From Oxytricha trifallax (taxonomy: Eukaryota > Ciliophora > Spirotrichea > Sporadotrichida > Oxytrichidae): 64,000 nucleotides of DNA. Under the pieces are notes generated by a model. The model did no database searches and had not been told where the DNA came from. It saw only the letters and a program-made list of their open reading frames with translations. A program made the position numbers and the translations under genes. The stretch's first letter is position 1. The number at the start of each line of letters is the position of its first letter. The stretch is from NCBI GenBank assembly GCA_000711775.1, contig ARYC01017104.1, positions 1-64,000 of the forward strand. Direction: 5' to 3'. Positions 34,352 through 45,200 of the stretch are shown here, piece by piece.

Positions 34352-36439
34352 GCTAGCTATTTTAAAAGAAACTAATACCTATAAATACGACTAAGCAAGA
34401 TATAGGAGTCGATGTTAAAACTTAAGAAGACATTTTTTAAGTAAAGTCTCAAAAATCCCTCATTTAAAGAATTATTGATGAAGTTTTGAACAGAGTAAGC
34501 TTCAAATTTAGTTTGGCAGATTTAATAAAAACTACACTTTATAAACTAAGACCAGGTGATTTAGGGCTTGTTAAGCATTTAGATAGTCACAGAAACATTT
34601 ATTTGTTTAAGAAGGGAGTTAAGAAAATAAATAATGAGTTTGATGCTTTAAGTATGCTGAAATTAATGAAATAGGTCAAACTACTCACAACGACGCTGTT
34701 GAACCCTTCTCAAAGATTGATGCTTGGATTTTAGAAGAAATTACATTATAATTAAATTTATCATTTGAAAAACGTTCTTGACTCTGACAGTAGTAATTAA
34801 AATTCAGAAGAAGGTACATATAGTTTTATTGTAAATTATTTTTAATTATTTTTTTTAGATGACGTTAGGCTTGTGAAAAATTTGTAATCAAAGAATAATT
34901 TTATAAAACTACTTTCATTAGGAAAAATAAAAAACGGCCTGGACACTTACATTCATAATTTATAATAGGAAAAATATTAAAATAGATAAATATATAAATA
35001 TCAAAATGGGAAACTTATTATGGTGTTGCTGGAGCTGCTGGTTGTTCACTAAAATTTGTAAGTTACAAAAAACATATCTAAAAATTATTTATTTCAACAA
35101 TACTTACCAGCAGGAGACAAGGTGCAACTAGATTGAAGACTCAAAAGACTTGGACATAAAATACTAAAAAGAGAAAGAATTAGTCTAATGGTGACATCTA
35201 TGAAGGATAATGGATGAATAATAAAAGCTGTTCATAGATACCATTTTTACTTAAGTTAATCCTAATACTTAATTATATTATCCTTTTTCATTTTAAATTA
35301 AAGAATTCCCCTTATTTTTCATAATTAGTCAAAAGAAAACTTTGAGAACGCTTGATAAAAATCTTATAGAAGGAATTCTCAATAAACATAGAACTAAAAC
35401 TAATACTGAGAAGGATTAGTCACTAGAAATTGTATTTAAATTTGAAAGTGTGATAAAAAATTTATATACTGTATAAGAATTATAAAGAATAATATTTATG
35501 ATTTTATTAGAAATTAAGAGCCCATTTAAAAGAAAATAATCTAAGAAAGAAATGACTAATCTTATTAACTTAAAGAAATTATCTCAGAATCTTGACCATT
35601 CATAACAAAATATTAAATTAAAAAAGCGATCGTCAACTTTCGCTAAAGTTAAGAAAATGTAGAATATTAGTTAGCTTTTCGATGATAATGTTAATTATTA
35701 CAATTAAATTATTCTTCTTAATTTAGTTTTAAGTTATCATATAATGAAGAAAGCAAAAGTAAAGATGTACAGGAAAATATGCAAAAAAATATTAAGAACT
35801 CACAACCTTAGAAAGAATTAAAAAAAAATATACAATTTTACCCATTAAAATTTCAAAAAGAATGAAGTGAATTTTAATACTAATTTATCATTATTTAGAT
35901 ACTTAAATTACACTTTTTATATGATTAGCAAAATATGTAAAAAAATAATATCTTAATTATTTATGCTTTTCAATCTCTCTGTAGTTTAAATGTAAAAATA
36001 TATTTTAATTGACAGGCTATTGAAATAATTAAAAATTCTATTTGAAATTCTGTTAAATCCAATTTAAAGTATTTTATTTCAAAAGAGAAATAAATTAAAT
36101 TTAAAAAACAGTTTTGATGGCTATGAAGACAATTAAACTTATAAGATGAAAAATAGTATTTAATATTAGATTTTTAACTTTAGTTATCAAGATAATTTAA
36201 AAGACTATGAAGATATCTTATTTCAAAAGTGCAAATAAAACCTTGTTTTTATTTTTTTTAATTCAACAAATTAATTGTTGATATTTTTCCCTTAAATTAG
36301 CCAAAAAATTAATTACTTTGACTTTAAAATTATTACAAAGTTATTACAAAATATTAAAAGAAAAAGTTTAGTTAATCAAGATATTTTAAAAACTAGTAGC
36401 ATAGCTTAAAAACTTAAAATGAATAAAATGTAGGATTGA
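34352..36439 (+). CDS. Ciliate membrane-family member, C-terminal half only (truncated at the palindrome)
   Basis: Coding starts at the palindrome edge (NTTKQDIGVDVKTQEDIF), then SFKFSLADLIKTTLYKLRPG, YLFKKGVKKINNEFDALSML and LNPSQRLMLGFQKKN. This matches the C-terminal halves of the genes at 42.2-49.5 kb and 53.7-58.2 kb. An IES with pointer GAAA (34737/34767) and a GT-AG intron (34814-34858) are clear. From 35327 one frame of 371 codons has no TGA (IEGILNKHRTKTNTEKDQ, NSFDGYEDNQTYKMKNS, LKTSSIAQKLKMNKMQD) up to TGA 36437-36439. All N-terminal ectodomain segments are missing. The region 34990-35325 contains an unrelated fragment. Confidence 0.6.
34741..34770. other. IES (30 bp), pointer GAAA
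   Basis: GAAA at 34737-34740 and 34767-34770. Removal joins MLGFQK to KNVLDSDSSNQN, exactly matching the uninterrupted paralogue at about 55960. Confidence 0.8.
35008..35240 (+). pseudogene. MORN-repeat protein fragment inside the truncated gene
   Basis: ATG 35008 reads MGNLLWCCWSCWLFTK, an N-terminus typical of N-myristoylated, palmitoylated proteins. A gap with a GTAAGT start follows, then QSNGDIYEGQWMNN, a MORN repeat (YEGQW core). Only one repeat remains and the frame is lost at about 35240. It may be an MDS of another gene lying within an IES, or a gene remnant. MORN repeats commonly mediate membrane association; no function is assigned. Confidence 0.45.
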
Positions 36440-37703
36440 GGAATTCTTAATATAATCACTAATAATATATTTCATATTTAGAATAAGAAACACCCAATAA
36501 TTTTATTATAATTTATTTGAGAAATTAATCATTCGATATCAAATTAATGTTTTCATAGAGAATTAAAAAAAAGAAAGAATTTATTACTTTAATAGGTGCA
36601 CGAATGGGCCTGTATCTAGAACTTTCTACTGCATAAAGGCCTAATAAATGCTGATTGTGTCTGCAATTGGTTGTGATTAGTAACATTAGGGTGGACAATC
36701 GACGGAGTTCTATAAAATAGCTACTATATTCATCGATTGGATTAACTCGTTAGAGGTTTCTTAGCAATTAATAAGCTTAAATAGTATTATTTTGTCACCA
36801 GAAATATAGCAAGAAATCAACTCAAATATTTTTTCATGGTTTTAATGAGACCAAGTAATTATAATTTCTAAGAAGAACCGAACAACAACAAAAAAAGATT
36901 TAAGACAATATATGAGTTGATGCTATCGATATTTTCATTATAATTCTGTATTAAAACCCCAAAGATCAATTAAGACATGAGAATTGGAGTTAAGAACAAT
37001 TATATGAAAAATTAATAATTATTGGCTGAAAATATATATATAATTAGGCTAAAATCAAATTTGCACACCCTGATTGGTTTATTTTATAAGGACAATTAAT
37101 CGAGGCAATAGTTTTAATAATTTGTCCAAACATTCTAATTATACGCCAATAATTACTATTTTTTAATTTAATTGTTATTAACCCCATTATTCGTGTCTTA
37201 ATTGATCTCTGGGGTTATATAAATACACAACCATACTTATTTCAACTCATTTACGTCATATACAAATATTTAAGTATAATATATATATATTAGAAACGTA
37301 ATAATAATATACTTTTGAAAAAATTAAGAATATATCTAAAGAAGAATTTAATTTATTAATTATTTGATTTTATACAATCAAAACAATATTAAAAATAATT
37401 TAATATAGGTCAGATAATAATTAATAAAAGGTTTAATGAGAATAAAACTAAAAGAATAGCAGGAATAAATAAAATTAATTAGCTAGAATATTATTATCAA
37501 ATTAATGATTGAATCAATTTAATATGACACAAACGTAAACGATTATGGAATAAAATTAAATAATGAAAATAATAACTTTTAATTTAAAAACTCTTAGAAT
37601 ATTTTTCATTGATAAAATTAAAAAAATTTTTAAACCATATTATTGAAGGGATTAACATATTTATCCTTAAAAACTTAATTTTTTTTTTAAAAAAATAAAT
37701 CAA
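36440..37703. other. AT-rich spacer with a weak coding-like patch
   Basis: Mostly AT-rich sequence without recognisable features. At about 36600-36790 a GC-richer patch reads HEWACIQNFLLHKGLINADC and then LVTLGWTIDGVLQNSYYIHR in two frames, like a decayed gene or transposon ORF. I could not assign it. Confidence 0.3.
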
Positions 37704-37965
37704 TAATAAAACCCGAAGAGTAATATTTTAGAGAATCGTGAGTATGATAAATGCGAAAGTAATATACATATATAAATACTTACGAAAAAGTGAAAACCAA
37801 TTTGAGAGATTGGAAAAATCAGTAGAAAGTGAAATTAAAAAAGTGACTTATAAAACCCTTAATTTAAACTATTAAACGATTAAATATTTAAAATTACAAA
37901 ACATGGCAAACTTTTCCGCACTCGATATCTCGAGCAAAACCAGTCCTAGAGAGGGGAAATTAGGC

Positions 37966-38330
37966 TCATTAGATAGCCCTTTCAAAACTAAGAGAAATTT
38001 GGGTGTTTGGGGCACACAGCACACGCCATGGAGAAGTTGCGCTTGATGTAGTTTTGGCAGTCTCCCGGTCTACTAATGAATCAAAATTCTCACTCAAGAC
38101 AGCTGCATCAGGGAATGCAAAGTCTCTCACGCGAAGAAAGACCAGTCTGGAGATGTCATCGCCTGGGTTGAAGCTCTGTTCTTGAGGATTGGCCTTAAAG
38201 AATCGCGATACCTGGGCGCGGGGATCAAGTAAAGGGTACTGAGTGGCATCGTGCGCCTGCCAATAGGCAAGCAGGAAGGCATTCAGCTGCTCGACGAGTT
38301 GGGAAAGGGGTGCTCGGACATCGGGACCTC
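37966..38330 (-). CDS. Unknown protein frame in the GC-rich palindrome (left arm)
   Basis: Minus-strand counterpart of 38834-39200, ending at TGA 37966-37968. It is nearly identical in sequence, and the same uncertainty applies. Confidence 0.35.
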
Positions 38331-38833
38331 GTCATGAGTCGACAATGGCTGCTCGTAGGGGGCTGCGCAAGACCTGTACATCCTTTGATGGCTTGGCCCC
38401 AGGGGTAACGCTAGTGGTCGCGAGAGCAGTGGATTAGTTCTCTGTCTCCTAATCAGAGCCGTTGGACCCCTATCACCAGGGAGGCTTTTAACACCTGTCT
38501 CCAGTAGCGGATAAAAAATTCCATTTCAGAACTGTGATGAAAAAGTGGCTTGGACTTAAGATCAAAACTCTCAATGAATTCCTAATATTTTTTGAAGAAA
38601 TCTGCAACTTATGTAAGAGTAAATCTAGGTTGCCTTTGTTGTCTGTAACTGTGTTTAAGCATGCTGTCTTCGCGACAACTCCCACACCAAAGAAGCGGGC
38701 CCTACGGCTCCGACGAGTAGACAGAGAACTAATCCACTGCCCTTGCTACCACTAGCGCTATTCTGGGGCCAAGCCATCAAAGGATGTACAGTCTTGCGCA
38801 GCCCCCTAGTCGAGCAGCCATTGTCGACTCATG

Positions 38834-39200
38834 ACGAGGTCCCGATGTCCGAGCACCCCTTTCCCAACTCGTCGAGCAGCTGAATGCCTTCCTGCTTGCC
38901 TATTGGCAGGCGCACGATGCCACTCAGTACCCTTTACTTGATCCCCGCGCCCAGGTATCGCGATTCTTTAAGGCCAATCCTCAAGAACAGAGCTTCAACC
39001 CAGGCGATGACATCTCCAGACTGGTCTTTCTTCGCGTGAGAGACTTTGCATTCCCTGATGCAGCTGTCTTGAGTGAGAATTTTGATTCATTAGTAGACCG
39101 GGAGACTGCCAAAACTACATCAAGCGCAACTTCTCCATGGCGTGTGCTGTGTGCCCCAAACACCCAAATTTCTCTTAGTTTTGAAAGGGCTATCTAATGA
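38834..39200 (+). CDS. Unknown protein frame in the GC-rich palindrome (right arm)
   Basis: Open after a TGA at about 38831. The frame reads DVRAPLSQLVEQLNAFLLAY, WQAHDATQYPLLDPRAQVSR, FFKANPQEQSFNPGDDISRL and NFDSLVDRETAKTTSSATS, ending at TGA 39198-39200. The mirror frame on the minus strand of the left arm is 37966 to about 38330. Codon use is GC-rich, with only one TAA as Gln. There is no start codon near the open end, so it may be an exon. The family is not recognised; a gag-like or other mobile-element protein is possible but unproven. Confidence 0.35.
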
Positions 39201-39461
39201 GCCTAATTTCCCCTCTCTAGGACTGGTTTTGCTCGAGATATCGAGTGCGGAAAAGTTTGCCATGTTTTGTAATTTTAAATATTTAATCGTTTAATAGTTT
39301 AAATTAAGGGTTTTATAAGTCACTTTTTTAATTTCACTTTCTACTGATTTTCCAATCTCTCAAATTGGTTTTCACTTTTTCGTAAGTATTTATATATGTA
39401 TATTACTTTCGCATTTATCATACTCACGATTCTCTAAAAAATTACTCTTGTGGTTTTATTA

Positions 39462-40680
39462 AAAAATTTAAGGTTAGTATGCTGTAAAAATACTGAATCT
39501 TTTATAATTATTTTATAGTATTTAATAAAATATATAAATTTACATTTATATATATTTTTCCATAAATAAATGTATTTAAGCTTTAATTCAATAGATAGTA
39601 TTTAATTATAATATAATTCTATATTTAATCTAAAAATAGATTAATTCTTGACATTAACTCTAAACATATATTATTAAAAATTATAAATTATTTATATTAA
39701 CTACAGCAAAATTTTGATTATGAAATTAAGCACTATAACCTGAAATAACAAAAAATAATTATTATCCATTATTCATTAAAATATTTTTATTAAATTTGAA
39801 TATCATAACCAGCAAGAAAACTTAATCATAATTCTTGTAAAGCTCCTATTTGTTGACTTGAATACTATGATTTATAAATAAAGGTATTTTAACTATAAAT
39901 ATATATATGAAATCCTTTTGAGATCTCTATTAAATTTCTATTAATAGTTATAATTAATCTTTATAAATAGAATTTTTCAAGTAAAAAGAAAAATAAATTA
40001 ATCTTAATTTGACTCTTGATCATTTATAATTTAGCCAAAGTAGTATGATTTTAACAGAACTTTTTTCATATCTTTATAGAAACCTCAGAACATTAAAATT
40101 AATTTCGATAATTTCTAATCGCGCAATCAGTAATATTTTAGACCTCATGTTTTAGAGGTTTATCAATTTATACCGACTTAAATTATGACCTAACTTAAAA
40201 GATTCTAGCTTTGTTGGGACAATAAATTCACTTTTTAAGAGAAATTACTCTGCATACGCTCGATGTAGAATTATTCTAAGAGGTAATAAATAACCTGGAG
40301 TCAATAACTTAGCTAGCAAAATAGCTAATTCATTCAGGAAATATTATAAATTTTAATAAAAATTAGAATTTTTTCTTCTTATAATTTAATTGATAGCATT
40401 TTATCAATTCACTTTAAAAATGATGAACTTCAAAAAAGATATAATTTTAAGTATAAAATTTGAAGCAAACATATTCAAATTTTTTACCAGTTCAATTTAT
40501 TATATATTAATAAGTTAAACTTTTTTAAGTTATCACATCACTTATTATGAAGCTTTTAATATATAAAAAGAAAACATAAATAAATTACTAAGGGGTTTTG
40601 GGTTTTGACTGTGACTAAAAGTATTTCTAAAAAACTTGGGAGCAAGACTGCAATACTTAAGTTTAATAGTAAGGCTTATT
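39462..40680. other. AT-rich spacer with a lone telomere-like string
   Basis: No supported gene. At about 40590-40607 the string aaggggttttgggttttgac resembles a TBE-like end but has no partner nearby. It may be a solo terminal repeat. Confidence 0.4.
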
Positions 40681-42212
40681 AAATATGTGTTCTGACCCAG
40701 ACCCCCCCTACCCCCTACTCCCCCATAAAAAAATATGACCCCCCCCTCCCCCCCCTTTATAATAAAATTTTTCAAATTATATGAAAAACATATACTTATG
40801 CTTTGAATCATGATCTATCTAAAAAAAATCTTGCCCTGCGGGCAGCTACTGTTATTTATATTATATTTGATAAGCTTCACTACGTCCGTCGACTTTTTTG
40901 ATACATGCTTATATAGGAAAATATTACAAATGAATTTTATTTTTGAATGTCATCAATTTAATTTCTATTACATCTATTAATATAAACGAACCCAAATTCT
41001 ATTTAATAATTTTTTATATCTACAATCGTCTTTATTGGGCATAATACTTTAAAATAATATAATAAACATTTACACTTTTGTAAATATTTGTCTTATCATA
41101 TCTTAATTAATTATGAAAATAATATATTAAAGAATTAAACAATATCTAATTATTTTATTTAATATTTTAATGATTAACAATAGTAGATTAATTTTCTTAA
41201 TCATATAATATAAATATAATTATACCTTTTATCAAAGATTTATTTTTCAAATTCATTGATAATTTTATAAGTTCAATTTCTCAAAATATCACAAGAAAAA
41301 AATAATAGAATTGAGATTAAGCAAACAATAGTAGCTCTATAGATAAGAGTTTGTTCAGTTTGAAAAAATAGTCAAAAATCTCTCATTATCTTTCCAAATA
41401 AAGTTTTTAAATCCTGTATAAAACATAATAAGTTTATTTAGAAATTTACAGAAAAAAAAACGTGTAAGTATTAAATAATGATTAATAGATAAGGCTAATC
41501 GGCATTAATAAAATTTAGAGTTATTATATGTAACTGATTTTATCCAAGATAAGATAAAGAGGAATTATAATTTTTAATGAGATGAGTTGTGTATGGACCC
41601 TAAAAATGAAGTAATTTAAATTATAAAAAATGAATTTAATTAATAGTGTGTTAATGAAATGGCTAAGCTATCTAACTAAAATATAAAATGAACTCATTGA
41701 ATAAAAATTCTAACTTGTATAAAATAATTTAATTAAAATTTTCTCTTAAACTATTTAAAAATGATTTCAATTAACTAAGAAATGAAATACAAATATTTAC
41801 AAAAGTGTAAATGTTTATTATATTATTTTAAAGTATTATGCCCAATAAAGACGATTGTAGAAATAAAAAAATATTAAATAGAATTTGGGTTCGTTTATAT
41901 TAATAGATATAATAAAAATTAAATTAATGACACTCAAAAATAAAACCCATTTGTAATATTTTCCTATACAAGCATGCATCAAAAAAGTCGACGGACGTAG
42001 TGAAGCTTATCAAATATAATAATAAATAACAGTAGCTGCACGCAGGGCAAGATTATTTTTAGATAGATCATGATTCAAAGCATAAGAATATGTTTTTCAT
42101 ATAATTTGAAAAATTTTATTATAAAGGGGGGGGGGGGAGGGTCATATATTTTCAATGGGGGGGGAGGTGGGGTAGGGGGGATTCTTGGTCAGAACAAATA
42201 TGAAATGTCATA
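40681..42212. mobile_element. Foldback element with long C/G tracts at the ends
   Basis: Arms of about 410 bp (40681-41091 and 41795-42212) are reverse complements with some differences. Terminal sequence is TTGTTCTGACC followed by C-rich runs (up to nine C, mirrored as up to 12 G). The centre (41092-41794) is AT-rich without a clear gene. The same terminal logic (TTCTAACC.AGATACCCC) occurs at 56655-56990 and near 62870, so this is a small family. It lies just upstream of a coding segment starting about 42215. Confidence 0.7.
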
Positions 42213-42214
42213 AT

Positions 42215-45200
42215 AAAGCTATTTTTAGGCAAGGACTTAGGAAAGAAATTGATAAAAAGTTTCAAAAATTTAGACATAAAAATTTTACTTAATTATGTTT
42301 TACTTAATTACTTAGACATGTATGGCTAACCATTTTAATTTACTTTTAAAGGAGAAAAGTAATAAATTTTCTAAATAACTAAAATTACATAGAAAGTTCA
42401 AAACTAAATTTATATAGATGAAATTTAATATTTATAATTTGGAGCATTTATGACAACTATCATATTTTTAACTATAATCAGCTACGTCATTATCAAACTT
42501 GAGACACTTTTTAGTCAGAATTCATAAAAATATTTCTGTTAAAATATTTGAGTTTTAAATAGTTTCATAGATAAAAAAGACAATAAAACTGCTCGATTTG
42601 TAATCAATGAAGCTTAACAAGAGGACCCAAGAATATCTGATGTTTAGTATGTAATTAACTTTTATGTAATATTATAGCTAAATGGGGTTCGATGCTGCAT
42701 TTGGAGCCTATAATATAAAACTAAAATTTAATACTAATACAAAATATCAAGATAATACTTCGACATTGAGCCTATGTTTGGAAGCATAATTGCGACTCAT
42801 ACAACTAAGACAAGGTCATTAAATGAGTCTACTGGTTTAATAGGTATGTATAAGTCAAGATTCGGAATTATTATACTTATTACTTCTATTGCAAAGTTTA
42901 TTTAAAATATCTGATTTAGATGAAAAATTTGTGAACAAAGACTTAGAATTGATAAAATGTTAGGACAAGTATTTTTAATACTCTCGGTAGAATGACTCTG
43001 TTTATAAAGACATTTTTGATTTCTTCTGCATCAAAGATAAATCTTCTTTTACATTGGGTGGGACTTGGACGACAAGTAGATTAGAATATTTGGAAGTTTT
43101 ATTTTTTTATTTTATTTTCATTATTTATTGATTCCTTGCCGGAATTCTACAAGTAAAAGTAATTATAATGGTTTAACTCTAAAATTATATTACATAAATT
43201 TAGCAGTGTGGTTTGTGCAAGTCAATAGCAACAATAAACATATTTATTTTATAGTATAAGAGTATTTATTTAAACAAGTAGACTATTTCAATGAAGTAGA
43301 CTTCTAATTTAGATTCGTGAACCAGTATTTTGACTTCGATGACTTTGAAAACCCAATAAAGCAATAAATTTATTTTAATTCTTATTATATAAAATACATC
43401 GATGACAGATATTATATACCAATCGAACCAGCAATTCAAAAATCTATTGAAATATATATTAAGAGATCAAAGACTAAACAAAATGATAATTATATCCCAT
43501 TCAGTCCACAAGTCGATTAAATTTATATTTTAGAATTTTTTATCTTTATTAGGAGTTTGCATCAGTTGAAAATATTCAACCATACACAGCAAAAAGTGAT
43601 TATGGAGGGACAGAATGTTTTGCAAAAAATAATTAAATATAATTAATTCAATTTAAGCAAGAGTTACTTTGGGTATTGATCTGTAATACGATATATATTC
43701 AAGATAAGTTTACACATTTGCCGATTTACTGTCAGATATGGGAGGCATTTATAGTTCGCTCTTTGCATTTGGTGCTCTGATAGTTGGACTATTTACAAAG
43801 TATTATTCAAAACCCCAAAACCCCTTCACTAATTTTATAAATCTTTTGATGATGATAAGAGTCTGATTTAGTCGGGAAGCATCTCTTTCACTCTATTTAA
43901 GAAGTATAAAAAATATTTTATGATCAAATTTTTATACTTAACATATATGTTCTCATATTTATGTATATAGCATTTCTATTCAGAAAGAAATGTTTGACAT
44001 ACATTTTCATACTTTATCACTTTATTTGATCATTTTTAAGAAGTTAGTTGAGTGCATCATTTCAAAAAGAAATTGGAATTAACGAACAAATATTTTCGAA
44101 ATTTTCATCATAGATTTTTTATAAACTCGATTTAATACTTTCATTTCTTTTACCTTGCTTTCTTTATTAACATATAAGAATTTGGTGGCTTAAATAATAT
44201 TAAAATGAAAATATGCATAAAATAATGATATTAAGGTCTTTAATAGCTTCAATTATGTCATATTTTAAATTAAAATTATTATAAATAGAGATCAAATTTA
44301 GAATTTTTTATTTATTCGTGTCACTTAAATTTTAGACACCTTTTAAATATGGGAATTTTTTGGGAAATTAACCTTGTAAAGTTAAATGGAGAAAGTTTGC
44401 AAAAAATTATTACAAGTTTCAAGGATTGATCTCCATTTTAAACCAATTAAATTCTATTAAGATTACTAAATTAGTTAAAACTTAAATAAACTGGTACTAA
44501 AGTAGTTTGGTTTTTTTAGGTACCATCAAAACGTAATTAACACCTAGTTTTAATCCATTAAGGTTTAATGGAAAGTTAAAATATGATTGAAAACAAATAT
44601 GGATCCATGCATTAAATTTATAATGGTATCAAATTAATTTAAAAAATGGCGTCCCTAAGAATTATGAAAAGATATTTTCAAAGAATTTAGCTATATAAAT
44701 GAAATAAGTAAAGCAATCGTTTTATCATTTAAATTTTTATAGAAGACTAATTTCAACATTACATAAAGTAGTAGAAGTAATGAAACTAACAAAAAAAATG
44801 AAATTAATCAATAAGAAACCCCTATCCCCAACATTAACATCATCAATAAAAACACCTATAAAACAACTGAAGGGGTTTTGGGGTTTTAATTAATGAGGAA
44901 ATTACATTTAATAAAAATAAATGAAATGAGAAAGATTGCATTTTTATTCTAATCTCATTTTTTAAAGTAATTATCTGTAATATTTTCTTTTTTTTCTTAA
45001 TCAATTAGAGAGTTAAAATGAAGAGTAATTTTGAAGATCTTATTACTTGATATTTCTTTGATAGTTTATACAAAATAGACTTATTTCTGGAAATGAGATT
45101 CGAAAAAATGAAGAATTAAAAAGGTTTTGAATACTTTGTTTGTAAGATTGAACAAAGTTTAGGTTAAAAATCAAAGCAACTTATTTATATATCTATATAT

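Larger units (their letters stand above)
37704..39461. mobile_element. GC-rich palindrome, arms ~745 bp, unique 270-bp centre
   Basis: Left arm 37704-38447 and right arm 38718-39461 are diverged reverse complements. The outer 200 bp of each arm are AT-rich like the host. From about 37910 to 39250 the sequence is about half GC, in sharp contrast with its surroundings. The centre (38448-38717) is unique. Substitutions and indels between arms rule out a simple sequencing hairpin. This is probably a foldback element; class unknown. Confidence 0.7.
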
